Shown piece by piece: positions 10,463 through 18,935 of a stretch of DNA of 64,000 nucleotides (positions are counted from its first letter, which is position 1; each line of letters starts with the position of its first letter). The translations under genes and the position numbers were made by a program. This DNA comes from Candidatus Amarolinea dominans (GTDB lineage: Bacteria > Chloroflexota > Anaerolineae > SSC4 > Amarolineaceae). The notes under the pieces are model-generated. The model saw only the letters and a program-made list of their open reading frames with translations. It was not told where the DNA came from and made no database searches. The stretch spans positions 86,868 to 150,867 of the forward strand of contig JADJYJ010000014.1 in the NCBI GenBank assembly GCA_016719785.1, in the 5' to 3' direction.

Positions 10463-11740
10463 ATGAACATCGCCTTCATCTCGACCCGCATCGCCGGAAC
10501 CGACGGCGTCTCGCTGGAAATCGCCAAGCTGGCGACGATTCTGCGGCGCCTGGGGCACGACTACTGCTTCTGCGCGGGTGAGCTGGACGCCGACGCCGCG
10601 CCCGGACAGCTCGTGCCAGAAATGCACTTTGCCCATCCGGAGGCGCGCTGGATTCACGATCACAGCTTTGGCGCAACCGAGGCCGCGCCTGGCCTCGAAG
10701 AGCGCATCGCGGCCCAGGCGGCCCGGCTGACCGCGGCCCTGGCGCGCTTCGTCGAAGAACAGCGCGTGGACATGCTGTTCGTGCAGAACGCGCTCGCCAT
10801 CCCCATGCACGTGGCGCTGGGCGTCGCGCTGACCGATTTCATCGCCGCAACCGGCATCCCCACCCTGGCCCACAACCACGACCTGGCCTGGGAACGACCG
10901 CGTTTCACCGTCAACTGCATCCCCGGCATCCTGGCGCGCTGCTTCCCCCCGGTTCTGCCCTCGCTGCGGCACCTGGTCATCAACTCGCTGGCGCAGCAGG
11001 CCCTGGCCGCACGCAAGGGCGTCGAGGCTGTGCTGCTGCCCAACATCTTCGACTTCGAAACCGCCGCGCCGGCCATGACGCCGGCCAACGCCGACCTGCG
11101 CGCCACGCTCGGCCTGGGCAGCGACCACCTGCTGATCCTGCAGCCCACGCGCGTCATCAGCCGCAAGGGCATCGAGCTGGCGATCGAACTGGTGCGGCGG
11201 CTGCGCGCAACGCAGCCGCGCTCGCGGCTGTTGGGCAAAGAGCCGGTGCTGGTCATCAGTCACCACGCGGGCGATGAGGGTTTCGGCTACCTGGAGCAAC
11301 TGCGGGCGCAGGCGGCGCGGGCCGGCGTGCCCATGATCTACGCCGCGCAGCACTTCTCACCCCAGGCAGAGGCGACCGCTGGCCGCTTCACCTTGTGGGA
11401 TGCCTACGTCCATGCCAATTTCGTCACCTACCCCAGCCTGATCGAAGGCTTCGGCAATGCCCTGCTCGAAACGCTCTACTTCCGCCTGCCGGCCCTGGTC
11501 AACCGCTACCCGGTCTACGCAGCCGACATCGCGCCCCTGGGCTTCGACCTGGTGGAAATTGATGCGGCCGCTGACCCCGCCAACCTGGCGGCCATCACCT
11601 CCGAGACGGTGGAGGCTGTCGTCGAGGCCATCATGGATCCCGTGCGGCGGCGGCGTATGGTAGAATGGAACTATCACCTGGCCCGCCAGCACTTTTCCTT
11701 CGAGGCCGTAACCCCGCTGCTGGCGTCGCTGATCCGGTGA
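10463..11740 (+). CDS. Glycosyltransferase family 4-like protein
   Basis: A 425-residue cytosolic GT-B glycosyltransferase-like enzyme. It starts MNIAFISTRIAGTDGVSLE (ATG 10463, 58 bases after the ATPase stop). The C-terminal half has RVISRKGIELAIELV and the nucleotide-sugar-binding segment YPSLIEGFGNALLETLYF with the E-x7-E spacing. Its place between the importer and a GH13 phosphorylase suggests a role in making or remodelling a glucoside such as glucosylglycerate or glucosylglycerol; that substrate is inference. The C-terminus of family members can be used as a phosphorylase, so direction is uncertain. Confidence 0.85.
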   Translation: MNIAFISTRIAGTDGVSLEIAKLATILRRLGHDYCFCAGELDADAAPGQLVPEMHFAHPEARWIHDHSFGATEAAPGLEERIAAQAARLTAALARFVEEQRVDMLFVQNALAIPMHVALGVALTDFIAATGIPTLAHNHDLAWERPRFTVNCIPGILARCFPPVLPSLRHLVINSLAQQALAARKGVEAVLLPNIFDFETAAPAMTPANADLRATLGLGSDHLLILQPTRVISRKGIELAIELVRRLRATQPRSRLLGKEPVLVISHHAGDEGFGYLEQLRAQAARAGVPMIYAAQHFSPQAEATAGRFTLWDAYVHANFVTYPSLIEGFGNALLETLYFRLPALVNRYPVYAADIAPLGFDLVEIDAAADPANLAAITSETVEAVVEAIMDPVRRRRMVEWNYHLARQHFSFEAVTPLLASLIR

Positions 11741-11771
11741 GTCAGGAAAAAAATGTGAGCACCACACGATC

Positions 11772-13670
11772 ATGAATCATGACATGAGCGATCCCAACAT
11801 CCGCATCGTCCGTTGGCTCTCCCTTCTCTACGGCGAGGAAACCGCGGCCCAGGTCTGGCCGGCATTGGCCGGCCGCATGGACGAGTTCCGTCGGCAGCGC
11901 AGCCAGCGTCCGGCGCGCAGCCAGGCGCCGCTGACCGAGCGCGACGCCATCCTTATCACCTACGCGGACCAGTTTCGTGAAGCGGACCGCCCTCCTCTGC
12001 AGACGCTGGCCGCCTTTCTCTCTGACCACCTGGCCGGCGCCATCAGCGGGGTGCATCTCCTGCCCTGCTTTCCCTCGTCGTCCGATGACGGCTTCTCCGT
12101 GGTTGACTACCGGCAGATTGCGCCTGAGCTGGGCGACTGGGACGATGTGACCGCCATCGGTGAACGCGGCCGCCTGATGTTCGATTTCGTCGCCAATCAC
12201 ATCTCGCAGCACAGCGCCTGGTTTCAGGCCTACCGGCGGGGCGAGGCGCCCTACCGCGACTTCTTCATCGAGGCCGACCCCGCGGCCGATTTGTCCCAGG
12301 TCGTGCGGCCGCGCGCACTGCCGCTGCTGACGCCGGTCACAGGTGAGACCAGGCCCCAACCCGCCCTGGCGCCCGCCGTTGTCACGCGCCACGTCTGGAC
12401 CACCTTCAGCGCGGATCAGATTGACCTCAACTACGCCAACCCGCAGGTGCTGCTGGAGATGACCGACGTGCTCCTGCACTACGTGGCGCACGGCGCGGAG
12501 ATCATCCGCCTGGATGCCATCGCCTACCTTTGGAAAACGATCGGCGCCCCCTGCATCCACCTGCCGCAGACGCATGCCGTGGTCAAGCTGTGGCGGGCCG
12601 TGCTGGACGCGGTCGCGCCGGGCGTCCTGTTGATCACCGAAACCAACGTGCCGCACGCGGACAACATCAGCTACTTCGGCGCGCCCCTGGCCGGGACGGC
12701 CGCGACCGATGAGGCGCAGATGGTCTACAATTTTTCACTGGCGCCGCTGACGCTGCACGCCCTGCAAACCGGCGACGCCGGCCGCCTGTCGCACTGGGCG
12801 GCCACGCTGAAACCCCCTGCGCCGGGCGCCGCCTTCTTCAATTTCATCGCCTCCCATGATGGCATCGGCGTGCTGCCCGCGCGCGGCATCCTGGGCGACG
12901 CCGAGGTGCAGGGGCTGGTGGCGCGCACCCTGGCTCACGGCGGCCGCGCCTCGGTCAAGGCCAACCCGGACGGCTCGACCAGCGTGTACGAACTGAACAT
13001 CACGCTGTACGACTTCCTGAACGACCCTGCGGCGCCGGATGCGCATCTCGACGCGCCGCGCTTCCTGGCCTCACAAGCCATCCTGCTGTCGCTGGCCGGC
13101 GTACCTGGGATTTACGCCCACAGCCTCTTCGGCTCCCGCAACTGCCATGACTGCTTTGCCGAAACCGGCCGGGCGCGCTCCCTCAACCGCCGCAAGTTCG
13201 ACCGGCCTGCCCTGGAAGCCATCCTGGCCGATCCTGCCCGGCATGAGCGCCGCGTCTTCGACGGCCTGCGCCGGCTGCTGCGGCTGCGCCGGGCCGAGCC
13301 GGCCTTTCACCCGGCCGCAGACCAACAGGTACACGACCTGGGACCGGCGGTCTTCGCAGTGCTGCGCACACCGCCTGGCGCGGGCAGGCCGGTGCTGTGC
13401 CTGGTCAACGTCTCCTCTCAGCCGCAGACTATTCCTGCGCCGCGAGCCATCCCCGGTCTGCACCGCGCCGGGGCCATTCACGACTTGATCGAGGAGACCG
13501 CGCCAGGGCGCAGCAGTTATCGAACTAGCGGCCTACCAGGCCCGCTGGTTGGTTGCCAGCCTCGACTGAAAACACAAACAGAGTCACACCTGGGCCACAT
13601 CATGACCCGCCTCGCAGGCTCCTGGCCCTGGTGGATGCGCCGTCCGCGCCAGATTTCGACGAGGCGCTGA
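11772..13670 (+). CDS. GH13 (subfamily 18-like) sugar phosphorylase, C-terminus probably frameshifted
   Basis: Relative of sucrose and glucosylglycerate phosphorylases, which split an alpha-glucoside with phosphate to release glucose-1-phosphate. Visible motifs: nucleophile region IIRLDAIAYLWK, acid/base region LITETNVPH, and third acidic residue in FNFIASHDGIGVLPARGIL. The family normally ends in an AYQARWL-type sequence. Here that sequence (LAAYQARWLVASLD) lies in another frame ending with TGA at 13567-13569, so an indel near 13508 probably replaced the true end with unrelated residues. Corrected length is about 599 residues. It is the last gene of the sugar locus. Confidence 0.88.
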   Translation: MNHDMSDPNIRIVRWLSLLYGEETAAQVWPALAGRMDEFRRQRSQRPARSQAPLTERDAILITYADQFREADRPPLQTLAAFLSDHLAGAISGVHLLPCFPSSSDDGFSVVDYRQIAPELGDWDDVTAIGERGRLMFDFVANHISQHSAWFQAYRRGEAPYRDFFIEADPAADLSQVVRPRALPLLTPVTGETRPQPALAPAVVTRHVWTTFSADQIDLNYANPQVLLEMTDVLLHYVAHGAEIIRLDAIAYLWKTIGAPCIHLPQTHAVVKLWRAVLDAVAPGVLLITETNVPHADNISYFGAPLAGTAATDEAQMVYNFSLAPLTLHALQTGDAGRLSHWAATLKPPAPGAAFFNFIASHDGIGVLPARGILGDAEVQGLVARTLAHGGRASVKANPDGSTSVYELNITLYDFLNDPAAPDAHLDAPRFLASQAILLSLAGVPGIYAHSLFGSRNCHDCFAETGRARSLNRRKFDRPALEAILADPARHERRVFDGLRRLLRLRRAEPAFHPAADQQVHDLGPAVFAVLRTPPGAGRPVLCLVNVSSQPQTIPAPRAIPGLHRAGAIHDLIEETAPGRSSYRTSGLPGPLVGCQPRLKTQTESHLGHIMTRLAGSWPWWMRRPRQISTRR

Positions 13671-13697
13671 TGGTGCATGCGCCAGCGGGTTGTGTGG

Positions 13698-13771
13698 TAT
13701 ACTGCAATCGGGCACGAATTGCGCCTGTTTCCGTAGGCGGAAAAGTGAAGTCTATTCCCGCTTGCAGTATA
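13698..13771 (+). repeat. 74-base leader-like repeat, copy 2
   Basis: Same length and nearly the same sequence as the copy at 4141-4214, with ends TATACTGCAA and GCTTGCAGTATA. A loop change (GTTTTCGT to GTTTCCGT) leaves the CGCCT/AGGCG stem intact, and the outer stem is improved to an A-U pair. It lies about 70 bases before the ATPase remnant, in the same orientation. Confidence 0.8.
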
Positions 13772-13841
13772 AAATACGTGCAGCGGTAGCTTGGCTATCT
13801 CATCGTCAGCATTGCTTGGGCTATGAGGTATAATATATGCG

Positions 13842-14873
13842 GTGGCCAGCAAGGCGAGGCGGGTTTGGGTTCTGTCAGATCACTTCCCTGCATTCAATTT
13901 CAAGTCCTGGGCCGACACGGGGGAGATGCGCTTGGCGCCGATCACCGGCTTGTTCGGGGCCAACAGTTCAGGCAAGACCAGTATCCTGCAATTCTTGCTC
14001 CTGCTCAAGCAGACTGTGGACAGCAAGGATCGGCAGCGTGTGCTCCATCTAGGCGACGAGCGGTCATTGATCAGCCTGGGCTCATTCCACGAAAGGGGGG
14101 GTTCGCCATTGGCCGGCGTCCCTTCGGCATGCGCTTGCCGGGGCTATCCGCCCAGCCATCTCCGCGCAAGGTACAGGCAACCGCTCCCACCGACGAACTC
14201 AGCTTCAGCGCTGCCATTCGCTCGGTTCGCGCTGGAGAACTCGACGTGATGCATGTCGAACGTTTTGCCTATCGCTTTCGCGAGCGCGCCTTGGGCCTTG
14301 TTCCGGGTTATTGCCTGGTTGCCGAGGGGTATCCGAACCAGGAAGAACTGCAAGCGCCCGGTAATCTGCCTGCGCCGGATCGTTTCTATGGTTTTCCCGG
14401 GGGGGGGGGGCGGCCCGCTGGCCGGTGTTCGATTTCCCTCCCTCGCCCCGGGCGGTCGGCAGGGGCGCCGGGGTTGATCACCGATGTCGGTTTTGGAGTA
14501 TCACAAGTCCTGCCAGTGCTTGTGCTGTGCTACTATGCGCCAGAAGGCTCTATCCTTCTGCTGGAACAGCCGGAGATCCATCTACATCCGGCCGTGCAAG
14601 CTGGCCTGGCTGATGTTTTCGTAGAAGTAATGAAGGAACGGCGCATTCAGATCATCCTCGAGGCCACGCGGCATCTCTGGGCTGCAGAGACTACGCCCTG
14701 AACGGCGTCTACTTCACCACTGGGGACGGCGCATCCAGACGGAGGGCGACGGGTTCGGCAACATCACCAACTGGCCGCAGGACTTCTTTGGGGATGAGTT
14801 TGGCGAGTTGGCCGCGATGGCAGAAGCCGAGATGCGACGCCAGCAGGCAGAAGAGGCCACGCAAACGGCATGA
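13842..14873 (+). pseudogene. AAA ATPase (DUF3696-like predicted ATPase), disrupted
   Basis: The start (GTG 13842, behind TATAAT at 13829-13834) reads NFKSWADTGEMRLAPITGLF and Walker A GANSSGKTS. The frame is then lost near a 7-G run at 14095-14101. Another frame carries NLPAPDRFYGFP, a 12-G run (14399-14410), then DVGFGVSQVLPVLVL, the signature/Walker B segment ILLLEQPEIHLHPA and QIILE. A third frame supplies the C-terminus (FGNITNWPQDFFGDEFGELA) and ends at TGA 14873. Comparison with the family suggests internal deletions as well as frameshifts. The stop overlaps the PIN-like gene in ATGA, so the two formed an operon. Confidence 0.75.
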
Positions 14874-15391
14874 AGGTCATCGTAGATACCAATGTCCCGA
14901 TCGCAGCCAATAAGATGTCGTCTCAAGCCACACCGGGCTGCATCGAGACATGCATTCGCGAGTTGAAAGAGATCGAACGCCGGCACACATTGGTGTTGGA
15001 CGACGGTTGGCGCATCCTGCGTGAATACCAGCGCCACCTCAAATCATCGGGACAGCCTGGCGTCGGCGATCGCTTTCTGAAATGGGCTTTGATCAATCGC
15101 CACAATCCCCAGCGTTGCGAACAGGTTCACATCACAGCATCGCTGGCGTCAGAGGAAGATCAGGAATTCGCCGAATTCCCTCAAGACTTGCGTCTGGCTG
15201 GCTTCGACCGCTCCGACCGCAAGTTCGTAGCGGTTGCTTTGGCTCACCCGGAACGGCCGCCGATCCTCAACGCGCTCGATACCGATTGGTGGTACTTCCG
15301 AGAACCACGAGCAGCACGATGTTCGGGTGGTATTCTTGTGCCCGGAGACCATGCCCGACGGGTGATGCCGGTGCAGAGGACGCTTTTCTAA
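14870..15391 (+). CDS. PIN-domain-like protein, possibly frameshifted at its end
   Basis: 173 residues as read. It opens MKVIVDTNVPIAANK, the first acidic strand of PIN nucleases, and continues with a second acidic region (FDRSDRKFVAVALAHP) and LNALDTDW. In the neighbouring frame the 3' end reads DVRVVFLCPETMPDG and stops at 15363-15365, which looks more like a natural terminus; an indel near 15310 would explain it. With the overlapping DUF3696-like ATPase this forms a two-gene ATPase-nuclease module of the sort found among defence or toxin-like genes; no function has been shown here. Confidence 0.6.
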   Translation: MKVIVDTNVPIAANKMSSQATPGCIETCIRELKEIERRHTLVLDDGWRILREYQRHLKSSGQPGVGDRFLKWALINRHNPQRCEQVHITASLASEEDQEFAEFPQDLRLAGFDRSDRKFVAVALAHPERPPILNALDTDWWYFREPRAARCSGGILVPGDHARRVMPVQRTLF

Positions 15392-15414
15392 CGCCAAGAC
15401 GCCAATGCCCGGCC

Positions 15415-17964
15415 TCAGCTAATCGAAAAGCTCGACCCTCCCGGCCCTTTGACGACGTTGATGCGCACGGGGAACTGGTCTTTCAGCTCTTCGATGTGGG
15501 TGACGACGAGGATGCGCTCGAAGTCCTGTTGGATGGAGGTGATGGCCTCCACCAGGCGCTCGCGGCCGGCGGTGTCCTGGGTGCCAAAGCCTTCGTCAAT
15601 GATCAGCGTTTGCAGCCGCGCGCCGGCGCGCCGGGCCAGCAGTTTGCTCAGGGCGATGCGAATCGCCAGGTTGGTGCGGAAAGCCTCGCCGCCGCTGTAC
15701 ATCTCATAGGGCCGCACGCCCAGTTCATCCCTGATGATGATGTCCAGGGTTTCGATGGTGTCGCCCTTCTTGGTGTCGCGCTGCGACTGGAACTGAACGC
15801 TCATGCGTTGATCGGTCATGCGGCCCAGCAGGCGATTGGCCTCCTCTTCGATCTCAGGAATGGCCGCCTCGATGATCATCGCGGGCACGCCCTTCTTGCC
15901 AAAGGCCAGCTTCAATTCGTCGTAAATGGCCCGCTCTTCGTTCAGCTTTTGGCGACGCTCGGTCAGCTCAACCTGGCGCACGGCCTGGCGCCGGCAGGTT
16001 TCGATCTGCTGACGCGCCGCGCCCAGGTTCTGCTGCGCGCGCTCCAACTGGCTCTCCAACGCTTTGATCTCCGCGCCCTGCTGCCGCAACTGCGCGTGGA
16101 TGCCCGGCAGCTCAGCCACGGCCTCGCGCAGCGCGTCTGCCCGTTCCTGATCGGCCGCGGCCGCGGCCTGCCAGCGCGCCAGGCGCTGTTCCAACTCGCC
16201 CACCTGGGCGGCCAGGCCGGCATGTTCCTCCCGCGCCCGCGCCAGCTCACGCCAGCGCGGTTCCCAGCCCGCCAGCGCGGCCACCTGTTGGGTGGTCGCC
16301 GCGTGGCTGGCCGCATCGTAAACGACCGCGGCCATCTCCGCCTGAAGTGCGGCCAGCTCAACCTGGCTGGCGCTGGCGTAGTCGCGCTGCGTCAGTTGTT
16401 GGGCGAGTTGAGCCAGCGTCTGCTCCTGCTGTACCGCCTCAGCCTGGGCCTGGGTCGCTTCGGCGATGGTGGTTTCAGCCTGCGCCTTCTGCCGTTCCCA
16501 CGCCGGCCGCTGCCGCAGCGCGATGTCCAGGCGCGCAACCTGCTCTTGCAACTGGCGTTGCCGTTCGTGCAGGGTCTTACTGCTGTTCACGTTGGCCCGA
16601 TGCTGGTCGCCCAACGCCAGGCCCTGCGTCCGGAATTCGGCCAGCACGCGCTGGTGATCGTGGCTGCTCAAGGGCTGGCGGCAGAGTGGGCAGTTGGCCT
16701 CGGCCTTTTCCAGGTCATCCAGGCGCTCCTTGAGCGCATCCATCTCCTGCTTGAGCTGTTTGTTGACCTGCTCCAGGCGGGCGCGCTCCTCGCCGGCTTC
16801 ACGCTGGGCTGCCTCGGCCGCGGCACGTTCTACCTGCAGACCATCCAGCCGCGCCAAATCGGCCTGCGCCTGCTGCAGCATCTGCTGGGCGCTGGCTGCC
16901 CGTTCGCGGCGCGTCTGCAAGTCTGCCAGGCGCGCCTGGGCCACGCGCTGGCGCGACTCGATTTCGCCGCGCGCCCGGGCAATCGTCGCTTCCAGCTCAC
17001 TGCTGGCCGCGCGGCGCCGGGCATGATCCAAAGCCCGCTGCTGCCAGCCCGCCTCCGCCTGGCGCGCAGCCTGTAGCGCCGCATAGCCCTGCTCGATCTC
17101 CTCCGGCTGGGCCAGCAGGCGCTCGAACGCATCCAGGCGGCCGCGCCGGCCGGCGAGGTCGCGCTGCGTGCCGTCCATGTCCTGCTTCACCTGGGCCAGG
17201 CGCCGCGCCAGATCGTCCAGCTCACGCTGCGCACTGACGCGCACCTGGCGCTGTTCCTCCGTGGCGCGCTGCATAGCCTCGGCCGTGCGCAGCCTGAGCG
17301 CCAGATCGGCCACCTGGCCCTGCGCGGTCTGCGCCAACGCCTCGATCTCTGGCAGCCGGGCCAGCTCGCGCTCGATTTCGCCCAACTGCGCCTGCGCCGC
17401 ATCGGCCTGGCGCTCGGCATCCTTGAGAAGCTCCTTGGCCCGCGCCTCGAACTCCTCATACGCATCCAGCCCCAGGATCTGCGCCAGGATCGCCTTGCGA
17501 CTGGCCGGCGGCATGGTGGTGAACACATCGGCCTTGCCCTGCTGCAAATAGGCCGAGTTGACGAACGTCTCGTAATCCATGCGCAGAAGCTGCACGATAC
17601 GCGCCTCCGTCGCGCGCACCGAGGTCTCTGTCAGCACACGGAAGCCATCGGCCGCGCGCACCTGCAGTTCGAGCACAGTGCGCCCGGCGCCCTTGCCGCT
17701 GCGTTTACGCAGCACACGGTAGAGATTGCTGTACAGCTCGAACTCGATTTCGACCTCCATCTCGCCTTCACCCTGACGAATGAGGTCGTTGTCGTTGCGG
17801 GCACGCGCCTTGCCCCACAGCGCCCAGGTGATCGCGTCGAGCAGGGCGGATTTGCCGTGACCGTTTTCACCGGCCAGGCAGGCCAGGTGAATGCCCCGCA
17901 GATCGAGCGCAGGGGCGTCGGCGTAGGACATGAAGTTGTGCAAACGAAGTTTGGTTGGGATCAT
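15415..17964 (-). CDS. sbcC: SbcC/Rad50-type exonuclease ATPase subunit
   Basis: An 849-residue SMC-like protein that works with SbcD (Mre11) to process double-strand breaks and hairpins. Walker A AGENGHGKSALLDAITWALW lies near residue 35. A coiled coil of about 500 residues carries the zinc hook CPLCRQPL at its centre. The C-terminus has the signature MYSGGEAFRTNLAIRIALSK and Walker B LQTLIIDEGFG. No sbcD gene is in the window; its usual place upstream is taken by a divergent gene. The first codons overlap the -35 box of that gene's promoter. Confidence 0.93.
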   Translation of the reverse strand: MIPTKLRLHNFMSYADAPALDLRGIHLACLAGENGHGKSALLDAITWALWGKARARNDNDLIRQGEGEMEVEIEFELYSNLYRVLRKRSGKGAGRTVLELQVRAADGFRVLTETSVRATEARIVQLLRMDYETFVNSAYLQQGKADVFTTMPPASRKAILAQILGLDAYEEFEARAKELLKDAERQADAAQAQLGEIERELARLPEIEALAQTAQGQVADLALRLRTAEAMQRATEEQRQVRVSAQRELDDLARRLAQVKQDMDGTQRDLAGRRGRLDAFERLLAQPEEIEQGYAALQAARQAEAGWQQRALDHARRRAASSELEATIARARGEIESRQRVAQARLADLQTRRERAASAQQMLQQAQADLARLDGLQVERAAAEAAQREAGEERARLEQVNKQLKQEMDALKERLDDLEKAEANCPLCRQPLSSHDHQRVLAEFRTQGLALGDQHRANVNSSKTLHERQRQLQEQVARLDIALRQRPAWERQKAQAETTIAEATQAQAEAVQQEQTLAQLAQQLTQRDYASASQVELAALQAEMAAVVYDAASHAATTQQVAALAGWEPRWRELARAREEHAGLAAQVGELEQRLARWQAAAAADQERADALREAVAELPGIHAQLRQQGAEIKALESQLERAQQNLGAARQQIETCRRQAVRQVELTERRQKLNEERAIYDELKLAFGKKGVPAMIIEAAIPEIEEEANRLLGRMTDQRMSVQFQSQRDTKKGDTIETLDIIIRDELGVRPYEMYSGGEAFRTNLAIRIALSKLLARRAGARLQTLIIDEGFGTQDTAGRERLVEAITSIQQDFERILVVTHIEELKDQFPVRINVVKGPGGSSFSIS

Positions 17965-17983
17965 AGTTGTCCTGTGTTATAAT
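17955..17983 (+). promoter_or_regulatory. Promoter for the conserved gene at 18036
   Basis: TTGGGA (17955-17960), a 17-base spacer and a consensus TATAAT (17978-17983) precede the plus-strand start by about 50 bases. The -35 box lies inside the first codons of sbcC on the other strand. Confidence 0.6.
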
Positions 17984-18035
17984 GATGATAGATGAACCTT
18001 CAGAATTATACCATACAGGGCAAAGGAGCGAATGG

Positions 18036-18935
18036 ATGAAACACGCGGTTTCGATCAGTCTGGGCAGTTCAACACGGGATAAAACGGTTGAGATCGAGCT
18101 GTTGGGCGAGCAGGTGCGCATCGAGCGCCGCGGCTGTGACGGCGATGAGCGTAAGGCGCAGCGCCTCTTCACCGAACTCGACGGCAAGGTGGACGCGTTT
18201 GGCGTCGGCGGCGTCGAGCTTTACCTGCGCCTGGAAGATCGAGAGTACCCGCTGCGCTCTGGCCTGAGCCTGATCAGGAATGTGCATAAGACCCCAGCCG
18301 TAGACGGTCGCGGCCTCAAGCATACGATGGAGAAGCGCGTCATGCAGATGGCCGAGCCGCTGCTGGAGACGCCCATCCTCGACCGCCGCGCGTTCATGAC
18401 GCTGGCGGTGGATCGCTACGGCATGGCGCAGTCGCTGGCCAGCGCCGGTTTCGAGGTGGTTTTCGGCGATCTGATGTTCGGCGTCGGGCTGCCCATCCCG
18501 GTGCGCGGCCTGCCCGCGCTGCGCCGCCTGGCGCGGGTGCTGATGCCGATCATGGGCCTGCTGCCGATCAGTGTACTTTATCCGACCGGCAGTTCGCAAG
18601 AAAAGATCACGCCCAAATTCGAGTCGTGGTATCAATGGGGCAGCGTGGTGGCCGGCGATTTTCTGTACATCAAGCGCCACCTGCCGGAGCGCCTGCCGGG
18701 CAAGATCATCGTTACCAACACCACGACCGCGGCCGACGTGGAACTGCTGCGCCAGCGCGGCATCGCCTATTTGATCACCAGCACCCCGCGCATCGAAGGC
18801 CGCTCTTTTGGCACCAACATGATGGAAGCCGCGCTGACCGCCGTAGCCGGCAAGGGGCGTGTCCTCACCACGGCCGAACTGGAGGACATGATCGCCGCCG
18901 CCGGCTGGCAGCCAAGTGTGCAGAAAATAAATTAA
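18036..18935 (+). CDS. Conserved protein of the family often labelled quinate 5-dehydrogenase
   Basis: 299 residues from ATG 18036, with AAGGAG seven bases upstream (an ATG four bases earlier is out of frame). Conserved blocks: [98 protein letters not shown] and [15 protein letters not shown] recognise this pattern from proteins in Chloroflexota and Deinococcota that carry the quinate 5-dehydrogenase label, but I see no classical dehydrogenase motif and the biochemical assignment is doubtful. Its stop overlaps the convergent glyQS stop within TTAA. Confidence 0.75.
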   Translation: MKHAVSISLGSSTRDKTVEIELLGEQVRIERRGCDGDERKAQRLFTELDGKVDAFGVGGVELYLRLEDREYPLRSGLSLIRNVHKTPAVDGRGLKHTMEKRVMQMAEPLLETPILDRRAFMTLAVDRYGMAQSLASAGFEVVFGDLMFGVGLPIPVRGLPALRRLARVLMPIMGLLPISVLYPTGSSQEKITPKFESWYQWGSVVAGDFLYIKRHLPERLPGKIIVTNTTTAADVELLRQRGIAYLITSTPRIEGRSFGTNMMEAALTAVAGKGRVLTTAELEDMIAAAGWQPSVQKIN

